A DNA stretch of 64,000 nucleotides from Phascolomyces articulosus (taxonomy: Eukaryota; Mucoromycota; Mucoromycetes; Mucorales; Lichtheimiaceae). Below the pieces are notes generated by a model. The model was given only the letters and a program-made list of their open reading frames with translations, was not told where the DNA came from and did not search any database. The position numbers and the translations under genes are program-made. The stretch spans positions 62,001-126,000 of the forward strand of contig JAIXMP010000052.1 in assembly GCA_025677815.1 (NCBI GenBank). The letters are read 5' to 3'. Numbering within the stretch: position 1 is the first letter of the stretch; the number at the start of each line of letters is the position of its first letter. This document shows, piece by piece, positions 12,804-26,515 of this stretch.

Positions 12804-15157
12804 GATTGAAAGAACAACGAATGATTTTGTATTTCTTTTTGTATGAGATATATATAAATATATATATATAGTTCAAGAAAGAATGCGACTGGGGATATAT
12901 ATATATATTTAGTTAATAATAAGAAGAAGAATAAGAAAGAGATGAATGGGATAAAGGAGGGAAACACTTTAAAGAAGTTGAAAAAAGATATGAATATAAA
13001 TTATATATAAAAAGAAAAAGAAAAAGAAAAAGAAAGATAGAAAAAAAGAAAAGAAAAGAAAAAAAAGAGAGTCGCGTTTTTATATAAGATATATGATAAT
13101 AGTTAATAGAGTTAATAAAAATAGTGATTATAAGATAATAAGAATAAGATATATAAAAATATAACAATATCAAATAGAGAAAATGAGAAAAAGAAGAACT
13201 GATTTTTATAAATGTTATGTGAATTGAATTATAACAGAACCAGAGTGAGAGAGTGAGAAAGCGCGCGCTCTTTTTATTATTATTACAAAAGGGAAAAAGG
13301 TCGGATCCGGTCGTTTCAAAGGTAAAATCGGGATACCTACTTGGTAAAAGTTCTCCTCTGCCGTTTGATAATAATACTTCATAGTAGGCGGAATTCACAT
13401 ATACGGTAATTCCATCACCAGGTCCAACAACACACACACACACAACTCTCTTTTTAGTTCCCATGACAAGTCTCTTTTATTATTATTATCATCGGCATCG
13501 AATCCGTCTACTTTTCTCTTTCTTGTGACAGATTTCACACGGCTTTTTTTTTGTACCTGAGCCCTAATCTTACTGTCTTTTTTATTCTTTACATTATATA
13601 TAAAACCTTTTTTTACAAACAACAATCATCATCAACAACAACTCTCCTTCTCATTCTCCGATCTCGGATTCTCTTTACCTGGAAAAACCCCATACACATA
13701 ACAACAACAACTACTACTAAAAGTAGGACTAGGGCATCATAACAATAACCAACGCATTGTCAGATAATAATATTTCATATAATATTTATATGTTGTTTAT
13801 TGTTTATATCCCCAACAAAAAGGTAAAGTCAGAAAAAAAAACTGTATCAGGCTTTTTAAGTAAATCCCATTATTATACTTAGAAATATATTTTCACCTGC
13901 TTTTTGTTATTTATTATTACTATATCCACGATCATCCCATCCCACTCTTTTCTTACTTGATGCTGATGGTGTTGTTGTTGTTGAAAATCCTAAAGTATAT
14001 ATATACATATATATATAACTTTATTTATGTTTTTTTTTGGGGGAGGAACAACAACAATAACAATGAAAGGAATATCCTAATCTATCAAAAGTATTATAAA
14101 GTTATTATACTATATACTATTACGTGGTTAGTTGTTGATGAAATGGATAGCTTAAAATGAGAAAAAGGCGCCGCCTCTTTTGTTTCTTTTCTCTTCTTTT
14201 TTTTCGGCAAGGACCGTAATCTTTCTTCATTCAAAACAAATCAATCTTTTTTTTATTTGTTTGATATGGGATATTGATAAAGTGTTGTAAAATTTGATTG
14301 TTGTTGTTGTTGTTGTTATTGTTGTTCATAGAGTTGGATGAAGATTATGATTATCGTTATATAAATAGTATATATATACCCCATGAACCATACATAAAAA
14401 TCACGGACCTCTTTTCCTAACCACACCTCCCCTTGAATGCTTCCAATTCAAAAATTTTTTATAATGATTATAGATATTAATGCATCATGTAAATTTTGAT
14501 TATTTGTGATAGATGACACAAGTCATCCAAACATGTATATATATACATTTAGAATGTTTTAGAAATAACAAAAGAGATAGATAAATTTCAAGTAATAATA
14601 ATAAGAAGAAGTATTGATAAAAACAAAAGTCATTATTTTATTAAAAATGTCAGTGCACTATTCAAAAACAGAGTGGGTTCCGGAACTTTTAGTGAAGATA
14701 TCAATTGTTTATGAATAGGACAATAAAGTCATTTTAGAAAAATGGCCTTATTGAGCAAAATAAGCGTGTAAAAAAAAAGAGCAGTTCAGATGATTTATAT
14801 ACTATGCGGATCATGCTCCGGTGGACCTTATTCTGTCCCCCCCCACCCTCTCTCTCACTCAGTCTCCTTTTTTTTATAACCTGCATAAACCTTCTTTATT
14901 TTATGCAGGTCTATATTTCAACATCTGTCACAAAAATCAGCATCTACTCCCAACAATGGTTTCAAGATTTTTATATCAAGACAAAAGATTATGTATATAG
15001 AAAAAGAAAAAGTGTTTTACAAAGGAAAGGAATGAATGAAGAAAAAGTTATAAGAAAAAAAAAGACTCGGGTCTAATTCTTTTTACTTTGAGGGGGAGGG
15101 TCTATATATACTTCTTTTCATTAGTAACAAAGGATATAGATAAATGGTTTCAGCATC

Positions 15158-15196
<39 letters not shown>

Positions 15197-15420
15197 GTAT
15201 ATATAATAAGAAGAAGAAAAAAAAAGGGCGCGCGGGAAGAAAATTTTTTTTAAAGTTTGTGAAGGGATAAAAGGGGAGTTGTTTGTTTGTTTGTTTGTTG
15301 CTTCTGTTTAAAAAAATGGGATTTGAAGAACAAGAAGAAGAAAAAGGATGTGTGGGTCATATTAATAGCAAAAGGGTGTAATAATAATAATAATGTACTT
15401 TGTATAATAATAACAATTTT
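12804..15420. other. Intergenic region upstream of DP and downstream of CBS-PB1 gene
   Basis: About 2.6 kb of AT-rich sequence with purine-rich runs (13010-13070), several TA microsatellites (12850-12910, 13995-14020, 15160-15195) and GTT/AAC trinucleotide runs (14300-14320). A minus-strand open frame at 12913-13464 has a plausible first half but resembles no family I know and ends in repeat. I see no supported gene. Confidence 0.5.
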
Positions 15421-18400
15421 CTAATAACGACGATCGCCTGCTCCAGTGAGTTTAGTAACTGTAAAGACACCCAAGATCACCACACCAAGAAAAGTGATCG
15501 CCGCAGGAAGCAACATTTCTTGTGGTATAGGTAAATTTAACTCCGAAGCTGGGTCCTTTTTACTCTTTCGGTGGTGGCGGTGGCGTCGTTGACTTCTGCT
15601 TCGACTACGTATATGCGCCTCATCCTCATCGCCACTCTCTTCTGTATCACTTTCCGTTTCGCTTGAACTTATGGAATAACGTCTTGAACGACGTCGTCTA
15701 CTAGAACGTCCACTTTCTTCTTCCATTATTTCCGAAGAGGTTAATTTTTCATCCATAGGAGGAACAGTAGGTTGACCAAGAGGTGTAGGAATTTCTACTG
15801 AATCTTCAGGTTGTATTTGTTGTTGTACTTGTTGTAATGGTGGTGCTTGTAATGATTGCTGTAATGATTGCTGTGATTGTTGTTGTTGCTGCTGCTGTTG
15901 TTGAGGCGCAAGCGCATCATGCACAAACAAACGAACACGGTCTTGACCTAATTTGCGCGCCAATTGAACTGCATCCTGCAGGTCAGAATCCGACGTCATC
16001 AACACTTGATCTTCTTCATCATCCAAATAAGCAATATTTAACCAACTATCATCATCCTGTCGACTGCCTTCAGCATTTTCATCTTCCTCTTCTTCACCAT
16101 TATTTTCTTGGGTAGTAGTGTGGCTGTTTTGACCTTGGGTTACTTTTACATAGGATTGAGACAAGGATAAATGTTCCGTCATGATCTTTTGTCGAACAAT
16201 ATCACGTAACGCAGCATAATTGTTATATTCACAACGGAAACGATGCGTTTTGGTACCATAATTGAATTTGAATGAAAAGGTACCAAGGGTATGAGAAGAT
16301 ACAGTGGATCGAATATCATCCCCATTAGCAACGACCGATGCACTATCACCTGGAGTTAATTCTGGATAACCTACACCGGAATAGGCCGTGGTGGTATGAC
16401 CATGGATACCAGGACCTAAACCATGATGACTAGTAGGTGTCAATGTACGATCTGGATGAGGACTGGAAGGGGATTGAAACATGTGGGAATTGGCTGCTTG
16501 AGAAAGAGAATCGGAAATGGCAGATTCAGTTTCCGTTTGATCGCCTGCCATTAAATTATTCCAAAATTTGCCACCATCCCCAGCTGTGCCTTCAATACTA
16601 TTGATCTATTTATATATTTACGTATATGTCTTAGCTAAATATATATAAAAACATCATCCCACTCTTTCTTTGTACAGTTACCTGATCCAAAGTGGCATAA
16701 GTAAGTCGAAGAACATCTACTAAACCAATAATTGTTTTTTCATCATCCACCACAGGTAAATTCAAATAATGACCATCTGAAATAAAAATAATGAGTAAAA
16801 ATGAGTAGGACTGTTATTTTTTTCTTGTTAAAAGTAAAAAAAAATGATGCTTACCGTGCATCTTTTTCAATGCATCAAGAATACTTGTGGATGGAAGTGC
16901 AGTATCAGGATGAGGGGTCATCACCCTAACAACTGAACAGTTTTCGGGTGCTAATCCAGCAGCAATCACACGTAATACGATATCCTTGGACTATATAAAT
17001 TTGAAAGTATTCGTTTATGGTCATTGTATATTTTTTTTTAAAAAAAAGAGAACCCTCTCCTGTGCATCATCACGACCATCCTCATTCTAAAAACCAAATA
17101 AATAAAAATGAAAAATGAAATATTTACAGTAAAGATACCCGCCAATCCACCATGATCCATCACGAGAACAGCGGTCGTATGATGTTCTTTCATGAGTTTC
17201 GCAACATCACGAACATTCGCCTTGACTGGTACTTGAACAGGACCTGCTTCTTCATCCAAGACAGTGGTTAAATCAGGACAAGACATTTTATCACGCATGG
17301 CTTCCATGTATTGAACAAATTGAACCGGACTATTAGCCCATTCACGTTCAACCCCTTCCAATGCATCATATAATTTACGAGAAGATCCATAAGCGCGTTC
17401 CATTTTACTTAATGCTTCATATAAACATTTAGTAATATCCAAAAGACCAAAAATATCGCCTTCTTCATTACATACGGGCTATTTTTTTTTAAAAAAAAAG
17501 GACAGGTCAGTCCATTGAAATATTGTCGAGATATGTTAAAAGAGTTTACATACCAAATGACGGAACCCACGAGAAACCATCAAGTTTAATGCATCTTGAG
17601 CGGATGTATCAGCAGTGACACACATTGGTCCACGCGTCATAATATCTGAAACAGTAGTGGATCTAAATTGGATCGATGAGTACATATCCTGTTATAAATA
17701 ACCCTTCCACTATATCTCGATTCTCTTTTTCCTTCAAAAATATTGTTTTTTTTTACCTAGCATCCATATGAGAAGCAACAACACGATAAGCTAAATCTTT
17801 GGCCTAAAAAATAATGATATGCCGATTTTTTTATAATAATATATGCACGATTAATAAGACCGAAATTTTTTTAACGGGAGCTAAGGGGGGTTGTATGTGT
17901 GTGGGGTTTGGAATAAGTAGAACTGGTAAAAAGGTATAAAAAAAGGTGTATGTATGTATATGTGTGTGATATCTGACGAGATAACACTTACCGTAAAAAT
18001 ACCACTCAAATGTTCGTCATCATCAATGACTAATACACAATCACTACGTTTAGCAGCCATTAATTGAGCTGCTTCCATAACATGAATATTTTCTCTTACA
18101 GTCAATGCTTGAGCCGGTCTTAAAGCCGAAACAGTGCCTGCGATTTTTTTGGTTTGTCGAATACGAGTTGAAGCACCACGTTTCTTGGAAAGTTCTTGTT
18201 CAATCTTTTTACGAATGGCCTATTTTATTTTTTGGTCATGTTAATGAAAAAGGTTTTTTTAATGGTGTGTTTTAGATACTGCTGACATTGGGGGTTTTCG
18301 GAAAGAGAGAAACTTTATATACCTCATCCTTTTTAGACTGACGTTGGCGACTTGAAGTAGAAACAATATCAGCGGCTGTTGGACCTTCATGGGTAGCACT

Positions 18401-18457
18401 CAAAGAACTTGTAGGTCTTTGTCCTGGTCGTTTGCTCTGTGTCGAAACCACTGACAT
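15421..18457 (-). CDS. CBS-domain (x4) and PB1-domain protein, tail-anchored
   Basis: Eight exons on the minus strand (18457-18323, 18219-17992, 17803-17757, 17662-17554, 17478-17128, 16990-16855, 16776-16682, 16605-15421) give 761 residues. Two Bateman modules (four CBS motifs, about residues 75-375) are marked by repeated SGIFT/AGIFT followed by AKDLAYRV or SKDIVLRV, and by VSDIMTRGP and VVRVMTPHP. CBS pairs typically bind adenosyl nucleotides. A PB1 domain (about 476-593) starts FSFKFNYGTKTHRFRCEY and should mediate protein-protein contacts. An Arg/Ser-rich acidic stretch precedes a single C-terminal membrane helix (about 731-753, AITFLGVVILGVFTVTKL), giving a tail-anchor topology. Fungal CBS-PB1 proteins of this architecture exist, but their role is poorly known. 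A Gln run lies between PB1 and the tail. Confidence 0.9.
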
Positions 18458-19552
18458 GAGTAAGACAAATGGACGTGTTTAATGAAAATAAAATAGGGGA
18501 GAAAAGAAAGAGAAGAATAGGACTAGTTTTTATAATGGTATTAAAAGCAATAACAATTACAAAAACAACAGCAACCTCTTTAGGAATTAAGAAAAGAAAG
18601 TCGTGTTTCTCTCAATGGGTTGTGTGTGTAAAGTTGTTGTTTTTTTGTTGAGTAAAAAAAAAGAGAGTAAGCCAAAAAGCAACGTTATCATTGGCTGCAA
18701 AGTAAACTTGCTCCTTTTTCTTTTACCGCAGGGTTTTTGGGCGGTTTTTTTTTTAATTGTTTTCTAACTATATCCCGCTATACATACCTCGGGGCATCAT
18801 CGAATAATCTTTAAATGAATAATAAAAGAACTTCTTTTTCACTTATTTTTTTTTGACTTTATCCGTTTGAAGAAGAAGAAAAAAAGAAAGAAGAAAAAGA
18901 AAGGTTTTCGTTTGTTGTTTACGTATTTCACCCTTTCTTGTTTCCTCAGGTGCGAAAAAAAACATCACATGAGAAGAGTATAATATTAATCGCATGACAA
19001 CTCATAAAAGTAACAAGGATTTCTATGACAATCAAAAAAAAAACCAGGTTTGATTGTTGCTATAGGTTTTCTTTATTTTGTTGTCATGGCAAAACGACAT
19101 CAACAGGTTGGAATTGTGTTACAATATCCCGTTGCCATGGAAACGCAACAAAAAAGACAATGAAAAATAATGAATGAAATGACACCATCGTGTTATAATT
19201 AATAATCAGATCCCCATGGTGGTATTTTTCTTGATGATCCATCATCATCCACTTTTTTTTTTTACTTGAAAAGGGAATCTTTTAAGCATCTTAGTAATCG
19301 ATCCTATGTTGACTAATATAAAGGTCTAGTTCTTCTATAACCACAGATCCAGAAAGTTGCTGGTTACAATAAAACTCTAATACCCAATGTGTGTGTGTGA
19401 CTCAAAAGACCTTATCTTTTTATTAATATAAATACCTTCTCCCTTTTTTTTCTTTTTTTTTACATTTCTTTTTTCAATGTCATTTTCTTTTTGCTTTTTT
19501 TTTCTCTCTCTCAATAATTTGACATAATAAAGAGTAAACATACACTTCATTC
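18458..19552. other. Divergent promoter region (CBS-PB1 and Sip5-like genes)
   Basis: About 1.1 kb shared upstream DNA. Poly-T and purine-rich tracts occur on both sides, and a pyrimidine-rich stretch (19440-19515) directly precedes the Sip5-like start. A near-repeat of a CATGGCAA/CATGGAAA block occurs at 19085-19145. No gene is supported. Confidence 0.5.
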
Positions 19553-20391
19553 ATGGGCACCAACATTTCAAAAACTGCCACTTCCATTGGGAATAGTGAC
19601 ATGCATCGTGACAGTACTACTGATCGTGGATCCCTTTACCCACAAGGACTTTACCCAGACTCACCTACAGATTATTGTGTCAAAGCTGTTAGAAAGTTTA
19701 TTCGAGACGGTAAACTTGCTCCTTTTTATCGAGGTAAATCTTTTTGCGGAGTAGCACTTCCTTGTGTCATATGTTACCATCAAGATTTCAAGTCAAAAAA
19801 GAAAACGAATGCATGAAAATAACCTAAAATATATATATTTATAGGTTTAAACGATCCACCTAGTTTTTCAATTACAACGGATCAAGATATTGCTTTAGCC
19901 ATTACTTGTTGTCCTGGCACCACTTATATACCACCAGAACAACCACAAGACCCTGGTCAGCAAGGTTTAGTTGGAAAATTCACAAGTGCAAGAAAAGCTT
20001 TAACTGCTCAAAGAACGGGAGAAATTCTTCCCGATTCCATGGCTTATAGTCGAGTTACTGAATGTCCTATTTGTTTCTTGGTAAGTATACATACATCCTA
20101 TTATTGTGGGAAAGATACCAGAGTGCACACGGGCCAAGGGCATGGGAAAAGAAACATAAAGAAATTAAAATTGTTATATTTTTATTCAGTATTACCCAAT
20201 ATGTGTAAACTACACACGCTGTTGTGATAAACCCATCTGCACTGAATGTTTCTTGCAGATAAAACGTTCTGAAGATTGTCCATTGGTGCCAGTCCAATGC
20301 CCGTTCTGTGTGCAATCTAATTTTGGGGTAATCCATGTACCACCCAAATTCAGCCCGCATTACAAGGTAAACTTATATTCCCATTGGTACC

Positions 20392-20424
<33 letters not shown>

Positions 20425-21077
20425 CCTCACAAAAAAAAAAAAAAAAACTCCCGTTTTTTTTCATGTTGGGAAGGAAGAAAGGATGAAAAAATAGATCTCT
20501 GAGAAAGGATCTTCCATCCATTCGAATACAGTTTTTTTTAACCTTTTTTTATTTCTGTTTATAGCAATTTAGTAAAAGACGCACGGACTTGATCCAATAC
20601 GCGTATGGTCCAGACAATAAGATTCGACCCCGACGAAGAAATCGTCTTGGACCTAATGATCCGGATGTAATTCTAGCTGGTAAGATTTTTTTTTTTAATT
20701 TTAATAATTGAGTGGAATGGTGTTAGCGGATAAGTGGAACCAAGCGGATATGAAAAAAAAAAGATTTTTAGTTATAGAGCGGAGAAGGGGTCCAAGTCAA
20801 AAAGGAACCAATCCCCTTTGTATTGAACTAACAATTTTTTTTTCTAAAATAAATAGATGAAATTCGTCCAGATTGGCAAAGACTTATCATATCGAAATAT
20901 CCTGTACAGCACATGTCGGGAGTGGGAACCACACGAAGAATTATTGTTAGACCTAATGGCGACCACGTGTTGGCAAGAAGACGGACCGGTGATGATTTCC
21001 ATTCACCTGTATTGAATACATTTTTTGATACTGATCAATTGGATAATCATACTACTGTTTATGCTTTGAGTCGTTAA
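19553..21077 (+). CDS. Sip5-like protein with RING-like zinc finger, predicted N-myristoylated
   Basis: Five exons (19553-19733, 19845-20080, 20190-20366, 20565-20679, 20857-21077) encode 309 residues. The zinc-finger core spans exons 2-3: ECPICFLYYP, then [16 protein letters not shown] and QCPFC, the arrangement of Saccharomyces Sip5, a protein linked to the Snf1 kinase and Glc7/Reg1 phosphatase. Upstream, [16 protein letters not shown] matches the Sip5 'KLAPFY' segment. The N-terminus MGTNIS fits the N-myristoylation rule (Gly2, Ser6), suggesting membrane association. The C-terminal part is basic ([12 protein letters not shown]) then ends VYALSR. Shorter than yeast Sip5, mainly in the N-terminal region. 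Assignment to the Sip5 family is firm; a role in glucose signalling is by homology only. Confidence 0.9.
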
Positions 21078-23745
21078 TTATCTTAACTATGAGTCTCGAA
21101 AATAACAACCTTTACGACTCTCTAATTTTTCTTTATTTCACCATCATCATCCTTCAACAACAACAAAAACCGCATCCAATATGTTCCTTTTTTTCTTCAT
21201 TCTATCCAACGACATAATCCTTTCATTAATCCACGAACAACAACACGTCGTATAATTCATTTGTAAATCTCATATGTAAATTTCATGATTATTATTATTA
21301 TTATTGTGCATTCTTAGTATTCCCCTCCCCTCACCCCCCATTAGTTCATAAGCATCATCCTATTCATCCTATCTTATGTTTAAATAAAGAAAAAACAAAT
21401 GATCAAAGCCCACTTCTTCTTCAATTTCTTTCTCCCAAAAGTATGGATAGGTAGATATCTTTATGAATTGTGATGATACCCCCTCCCCTCCAAATGATGG
21501 TTTATTTCTAATAATCTTTTATTTTATTTTATTTAACCTAACTTTGAAAAGGGGACTGATTAGATAACTCAAACTAAACCCTGACCGATCAATCATTTTT
21601 GTACGTAATAGAGTCATCCCTAAAAAAAAAGAGGGAGAGAACCCTGTTTTTCTTTCCCATATTTGACGTGACGATTCCCATCTATTCTACCCTTTTCGTT
21701 TTGTAAATTTTTAATTCTCTGTGGCGTGGATTACTATATAACCCAAAAGAAGATTTGAGTTTCCTGGTCAAATATATAACCTTGAACTATCTTTTTTATA
21801 ACAATCCTTGAAAATGAGTTGCTCTCCACAAGTATAATTCGCAGCACTATATTTATAAATCTCAAAACTATAACTAGGAACAAGCAGTGGCACCCCTCAG
21901 TGTTTTTCAGCAACACTGAGAAACCTAACATGGAAAGAAAACTTGCTGCGTAAAACGATGACCCTGCTAAACCAGATGAGCATTAGCACTACTATTTGGA
22001 GAAATGATAAGAAATATTGTCTTCTACCTATATTTGTATAAACAGATCAAATGATACAAGAAAATAATAAATAATACGCAACATTTCCTAGACTCACCAA
22101 TAGTATTGTTTTTAGTAAAAATATTCACCTCTATTCAGACAAAAGCATCAGAAAATACCTGTTACAGATTACAGAAAGCGTGAGCCCACACTACTACATG
22201 AATTATTGTTGATAAAGAAAATCCATTGTGACAATCAGGTGAATGTCGTAATAATAAAAGAATATGAGTATCATGGAGTAAATACTTCCTTTCATGTAAT
22301 ACTCAATGATTTTATAATATCTCCAATCATATACATCAGCCTATAATAATAACCAAGGGCTGTAGAATAATAGAATAGTAGAATGCATATTGATCATTTT
22401 CAAGAATAATACAAAAGTGAGAATAAAAATTTCGAGATGTGACATGTAGCAAGATAATATAGTGTTGTTAAAATATTTTTATATACAAATACATTTGGTT
22501 CCATTCATTCGCTACCCTTCGGCTACTAGTGTTCTTTCTTTTTTACCAATTGATATTGGGTTCTGAATAGCAAGGTATCTATTTAAAACACAACAATGAA
22601 AAAAAAGCAGCAGCAGTAACAGCAGTCATTTTTTGACAAAAGACAATAAGAAATGTTCAAGCTTCTCAATGGTTCTGAGGTACCCTATCATCAGCATCAA
22701 GGGCGGGCGCGCGAATTCACTAAAGAAAAGATTATAATAACATGATATTGAACAATCATCAACTGCTATATAGTAATGAATCTACAACTTTACACGAAGG
22801 TACGACGTTCAAATCCATAAGAATAATATGGACGTTACAAAAGGTGTTAGCAAATCCCATCCAGTGGAAGTATGTTAAAAAAGGAAATTTTGTTAAAATT
22901 AATCCATGCATTGTTGGTCGTAAAAATAAAGCTGGAGGTTATTGTTGGTGTCCTATTTTACGTAGGAGTGTTTCGTTCTATATTCCTTTATTAATTATAT
23001 GGCTCCTAAGTTAAATTTCTTGATGATATTGCATTTAATAAAAGATTTGACTAGGCAAGGCAGTACCTATAATTTTTTTTAGTCTCCTTATATACACCGA
23101 CAAATTAATGGTTATGTTAAAAGGGAACGACAATATATGTTACTCTTATGAAAAAAAATCGATGTCGTGAATGATAGATCATTCTACAAGTTAACATATT
23201 TTGACAATGTCACATATTATTTTATACAGCGGATAGAATTAGATGGTAGTGATATATGCGTGGTGCAGGAGCTGCTGTGACTCATTAAAAAAAACCACAC
23301 TTATTCGGATGGTTTAATCTTAGCAACCATTGATCTGTATTTTTCTTTAATAAACACGACATCATAATGCCTTTGAACGGTATCCTTTATTCTTTAATTG
23401 ATACATCTTTCAAAGTAAACCACGCATGAATTGATATGACATGTAAAAATAATATTACTCTGATCCTGATGAGGATGAAATAAAAAAAAAAAGTTTCTAC
23501 CAAAGAAAGAGAATTTGTACTCCATTTTTAAACACAAAAAAATAAGAATCAGTTTGTGTAGCATGAACCCAACACCATATAAAGTAAAACTGCGCCTCAA
23601 TATAAATGTGTGTGGTTTTTTAAAATGGATAACTATTGTTGGCTACGCAACTTTTTTCATCTTCTTCCCGAACGACTTTTTCTTTTTCTCTCTCTTTTTC
23701 TCTTTTTTTTTTGTTGTTCGGGGAGAAAACCCTTATTTGAATGTT
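21078..23745. other. Intergenic region downstream of Sip5-like gene
   Basis: About 2.7 kb, AT-rich. It begins with the Sip5-like 3' region (AATAAA near 21383). An open frame of 90 codons at 22742-23014 (+) has no family resemblance or splice support and is not annotated. The last 100 bases are poly-T/C rich and lead into the Kelch gene start. I see nothing else supportable. Confidence 0.5.
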
Positions 23746-26148
23746 ATGATGAAGGGGCTTTTACAAGTTATTTCGATTACTTTGTTATTCAGTCTTATCT
23801 CGGCTGTGGAGCCTCCTTCTCGAATGTTAGCAGGTAGTTTACATAATAATAGGATTCTATCAAAGAAGGAAAAAAAGATGATAATGATGACTTCATATCA
23901 GATAAAAAAAAACCCCTCCCCACCGAATATAGACTTACCTTCTAATAAAAAAAAATGATTGATAGGCTGTGTCTCACTTGACCTTCGCATCTATTGTTAT
24001 GGTGGAAGTTTCGTTCAATTTGCAACAGACAACACATTTAATAGTTTGGATGATTTTTATTATTTGGACGTTGCCAACGATTTAACCATCAGTAGTTCTC
24101 GTACATCATGGGTGCAAGTACAGACCAATGGTACATTAAAACCGGAAGCCAATTCTATGTTTGGCATGGTCGCATTACCTGAAAAGGACGCCATTGTTAT
24201 TACGGGTGGTGCAGGAAATGTGTTTGCTAATCAATCTATCAGTAATCCAAGTATTGCTTATGATGCAAAGAAAAATGAATGGCGAAGTTTGAGTTCCAAT
24301 TCTGGTCAACAATCGTAAGTTCCACAACACATCTTGTATATATTATTTATACATCAGCTAATTTACGAACCAAAAAAATAAAATAAAATAAAATAAAATA
24401 AAATAAAATAATAGATACGCAGCAGGTGTTGCTGCAAGTCAAGATGGAAAAATTTATGTATTTGGTGGCATCAGGTACTCTATTTTACATATTATTTTAA
24501 ATCAATCATTGTAGTAGCAAGATATATATCATTAGAAGTGTACTAAAGATAAGGACGTCCCTTTCTTCTTTTACAATCTAATTATATAGCGACGAATCCA
24601 CTGGTGGTATTGGAATGACAGACACACGCAACATGAGAATCTATGATTACGATGTAATTATTACATAGTTACGATAGATATTATATAAAAACACTATGCG
24701 GTGATGACATATATATATACTTAATAGCGACAACAAACTTTATATATTACTTTATCCTATCATCTACTAGGCAAATCAATGGAGCATTCTTGCACTTCCC
24801 GAACGATTTTATTCTTATGGATGGCATACGGGTACAATGGGAAACGATGGACGAACTATCTATTATTTTGGTGGTCAAATTCAAGGCTATTTCACATTAA
24901 ACAATGGATCCCTTGTCTATGGTGCTGGAGATAATACTTTGGATGAAATTATGACGTTCAATACAGGAACCAGTTTATGGGCTACATTAAATTCCACGGG
25001 CCCATCAATTCCATCAGCCAGAATGTGGCATACAACAATTCTCAGTACGTTATTGTTATTATTTTTCTGTTTCTATTGAACACTTGTTTTTTGTGAAATT
25101 TGTGTTTTCCTAACTGTTGTTGTATCCATTATTTCTAGAACCCAACTCAGATAACATTATTCTGTATGGTGGAAGAACAAGTAAGCATTATAGATTCACT
25201 CTATTGAAATGAAATACATACATCAGTAAATCTAATGTAAAGGTAATATAAACTAAATTACAATTTTTATTTATATAAGCCGGAAATGATTTCAATGTAA
25301 CCACCGACTTTTGTTGGGTGTTATCCACCACTAGCATGGCCTGGAGACAAATTGATCTTAGTCCAAGTGCTGGTGCTGGTGCTCGTTTTGGACACGCAGG
25401 TAAATTTATTCGTTGATGAACGATAGACCAACAAGGATTACGAAGAAGTGGAGAATTCCATTTTTGATGAGGAACTTCTTGACCTAACAGCAGGAATATA
25501 TTTTTGTTTATATTGTAATTAGTGGCATTCCCCGATGATAAAAGCAGCTTGATGTTTGTTTTCTTTGGTGTCGATGCTAATATGCAACAACGTACTGACA
25601 TTCAAACTCTTGATACAGATACATGGCAATGGATTGATCGTTATCAAGGACCAGGCCGTAGGAATTCAACCGATGACGATCAACCACCCACAACTGACGA
25701 AAAAACAAGTGTCTCAGGTGGAACCATTGCAGGGGCTGTTGTAGGATCCGTTGTTGGTGTGGCCCTCATTGCTGGTGCATTATTCTTTTTCCTTCGAAGG
25801 AAAAGACAACAACAACGACGAAGAGGTATTAATCAGGATGTCCATCATGAAAAAGATTTGATTGATACTTCTTCACCACCATTATCACCACCACCTCAAT
25901 ATATCCAATATAATGTTCAACAGCAGCAACAACAACAGCAACAAATTCCTCATCAAGTTTCTTCTCCTGGTGACATGACAAGTTCAACAAGCAGTGGAAC
26001 TTTCCCTTCATCCCCTGCACACGTGCCATTTTCTCAAGGTCAAACTGGTTCATCCACTGGAACACCGATTCCTCCACCTCATCAAGAAGCCTACTATACT
26101 CCACATTTAAGATTGGAACCTGTAAAGCCGGATGGTGGTGATAATTAA
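23746..26148 (+). CDS. Kelch-repeat type I membrane protein A
   Basis: Eight exons (23746-23833, 23966-24314, 24415-24474, 24590-24653, 24771-25044, 25139-25180, 25280-25399, 25523-26148) give 540 residues. It starts with a signal peptide (MMKGLLQVISITLLFSLISA). Kelch blades follow, seen as repeated hydrophobic strands ending in Gly-Gly: IYCYGGSF, AIVITGGAG, IYVFGGIS, IYYFGGQI, IILYGGRT and MFVFFGVD, with Trp about 10-20 residues downstream (MAWRQIDL, WQWIDRY). A single membrane helix at about 399-424 (GAVVGSVVGVALIAGALFFF) is followed by Arg/Lys residues and a Gln/Pro-rich cytosolic tail ending EPVKPDGGDN. The predicted topology puts the propeller outside or in the lumen. Related Kelch membrane proteins occur widely in Mucoromycota; ligands are unknown. 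It is tail-to-tail with a second such gene. Confidence 0.88.
24374..24412. repeat. (AAAAT)n microsatellite in intron 2 of Kelch gene A
   Basis: About eight AAAAT units lie immediately before the exon-3 acceptor, an unusual purine-rich position where a pyrimidine tract would be expected. Confidence 0.9.
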
Positions 26149-26515
26149 AAAAACAATAATACCATGTATTTCTATATTATGTATGATTAACATTGTAAGG
26201 AAAAAAAATATTTCCCCACAAACAGCATTCAGATAACTTAATCCATATTTTTATTATTATTGTTTACACACTACTCCATTTCTGAATAATATTACATCTT
26301 ATTTTACCATTATTATATATTCATTAATATATTAATAAATTTAAGATTATAAGCTTATTATGTAATTGCTGTATAAAGATTTTCATGCAATCCACGTTCT
26401 TTTAAAAAGAAGAGGCACGTTGTATGGATTTTTTTTAGAAACAAATTATTTATGTATATACAAAGTGAAGGGCAGTTATATTTATTATGATGAAAAGAAG
26501 AATCCCGGTTGATTA
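26149..26515. other. Shared 3' region of convergent Kelch genes
   Basis: The 367-bp gap between the two convergent stop codons is AT-rich and contains AATAAA near 26333 for the plus gene. No coding content seen. Confidence 0.6.

Noticed and set aside
12913..13464. Minus-strand open frame of 183 codons beginning MGTKKRVVCVCVV
   Set aside because: The first part looks partly gene-like but matches no family I know, overlaps a (GT)n run and ends in purine-repeat translation; no splice support.
22742..23014. Plus-strand open frame of 90 codons
   Set aside because: No recognisable motif, no consistent neighbouring exons, and AT-rich composition like the flanks.
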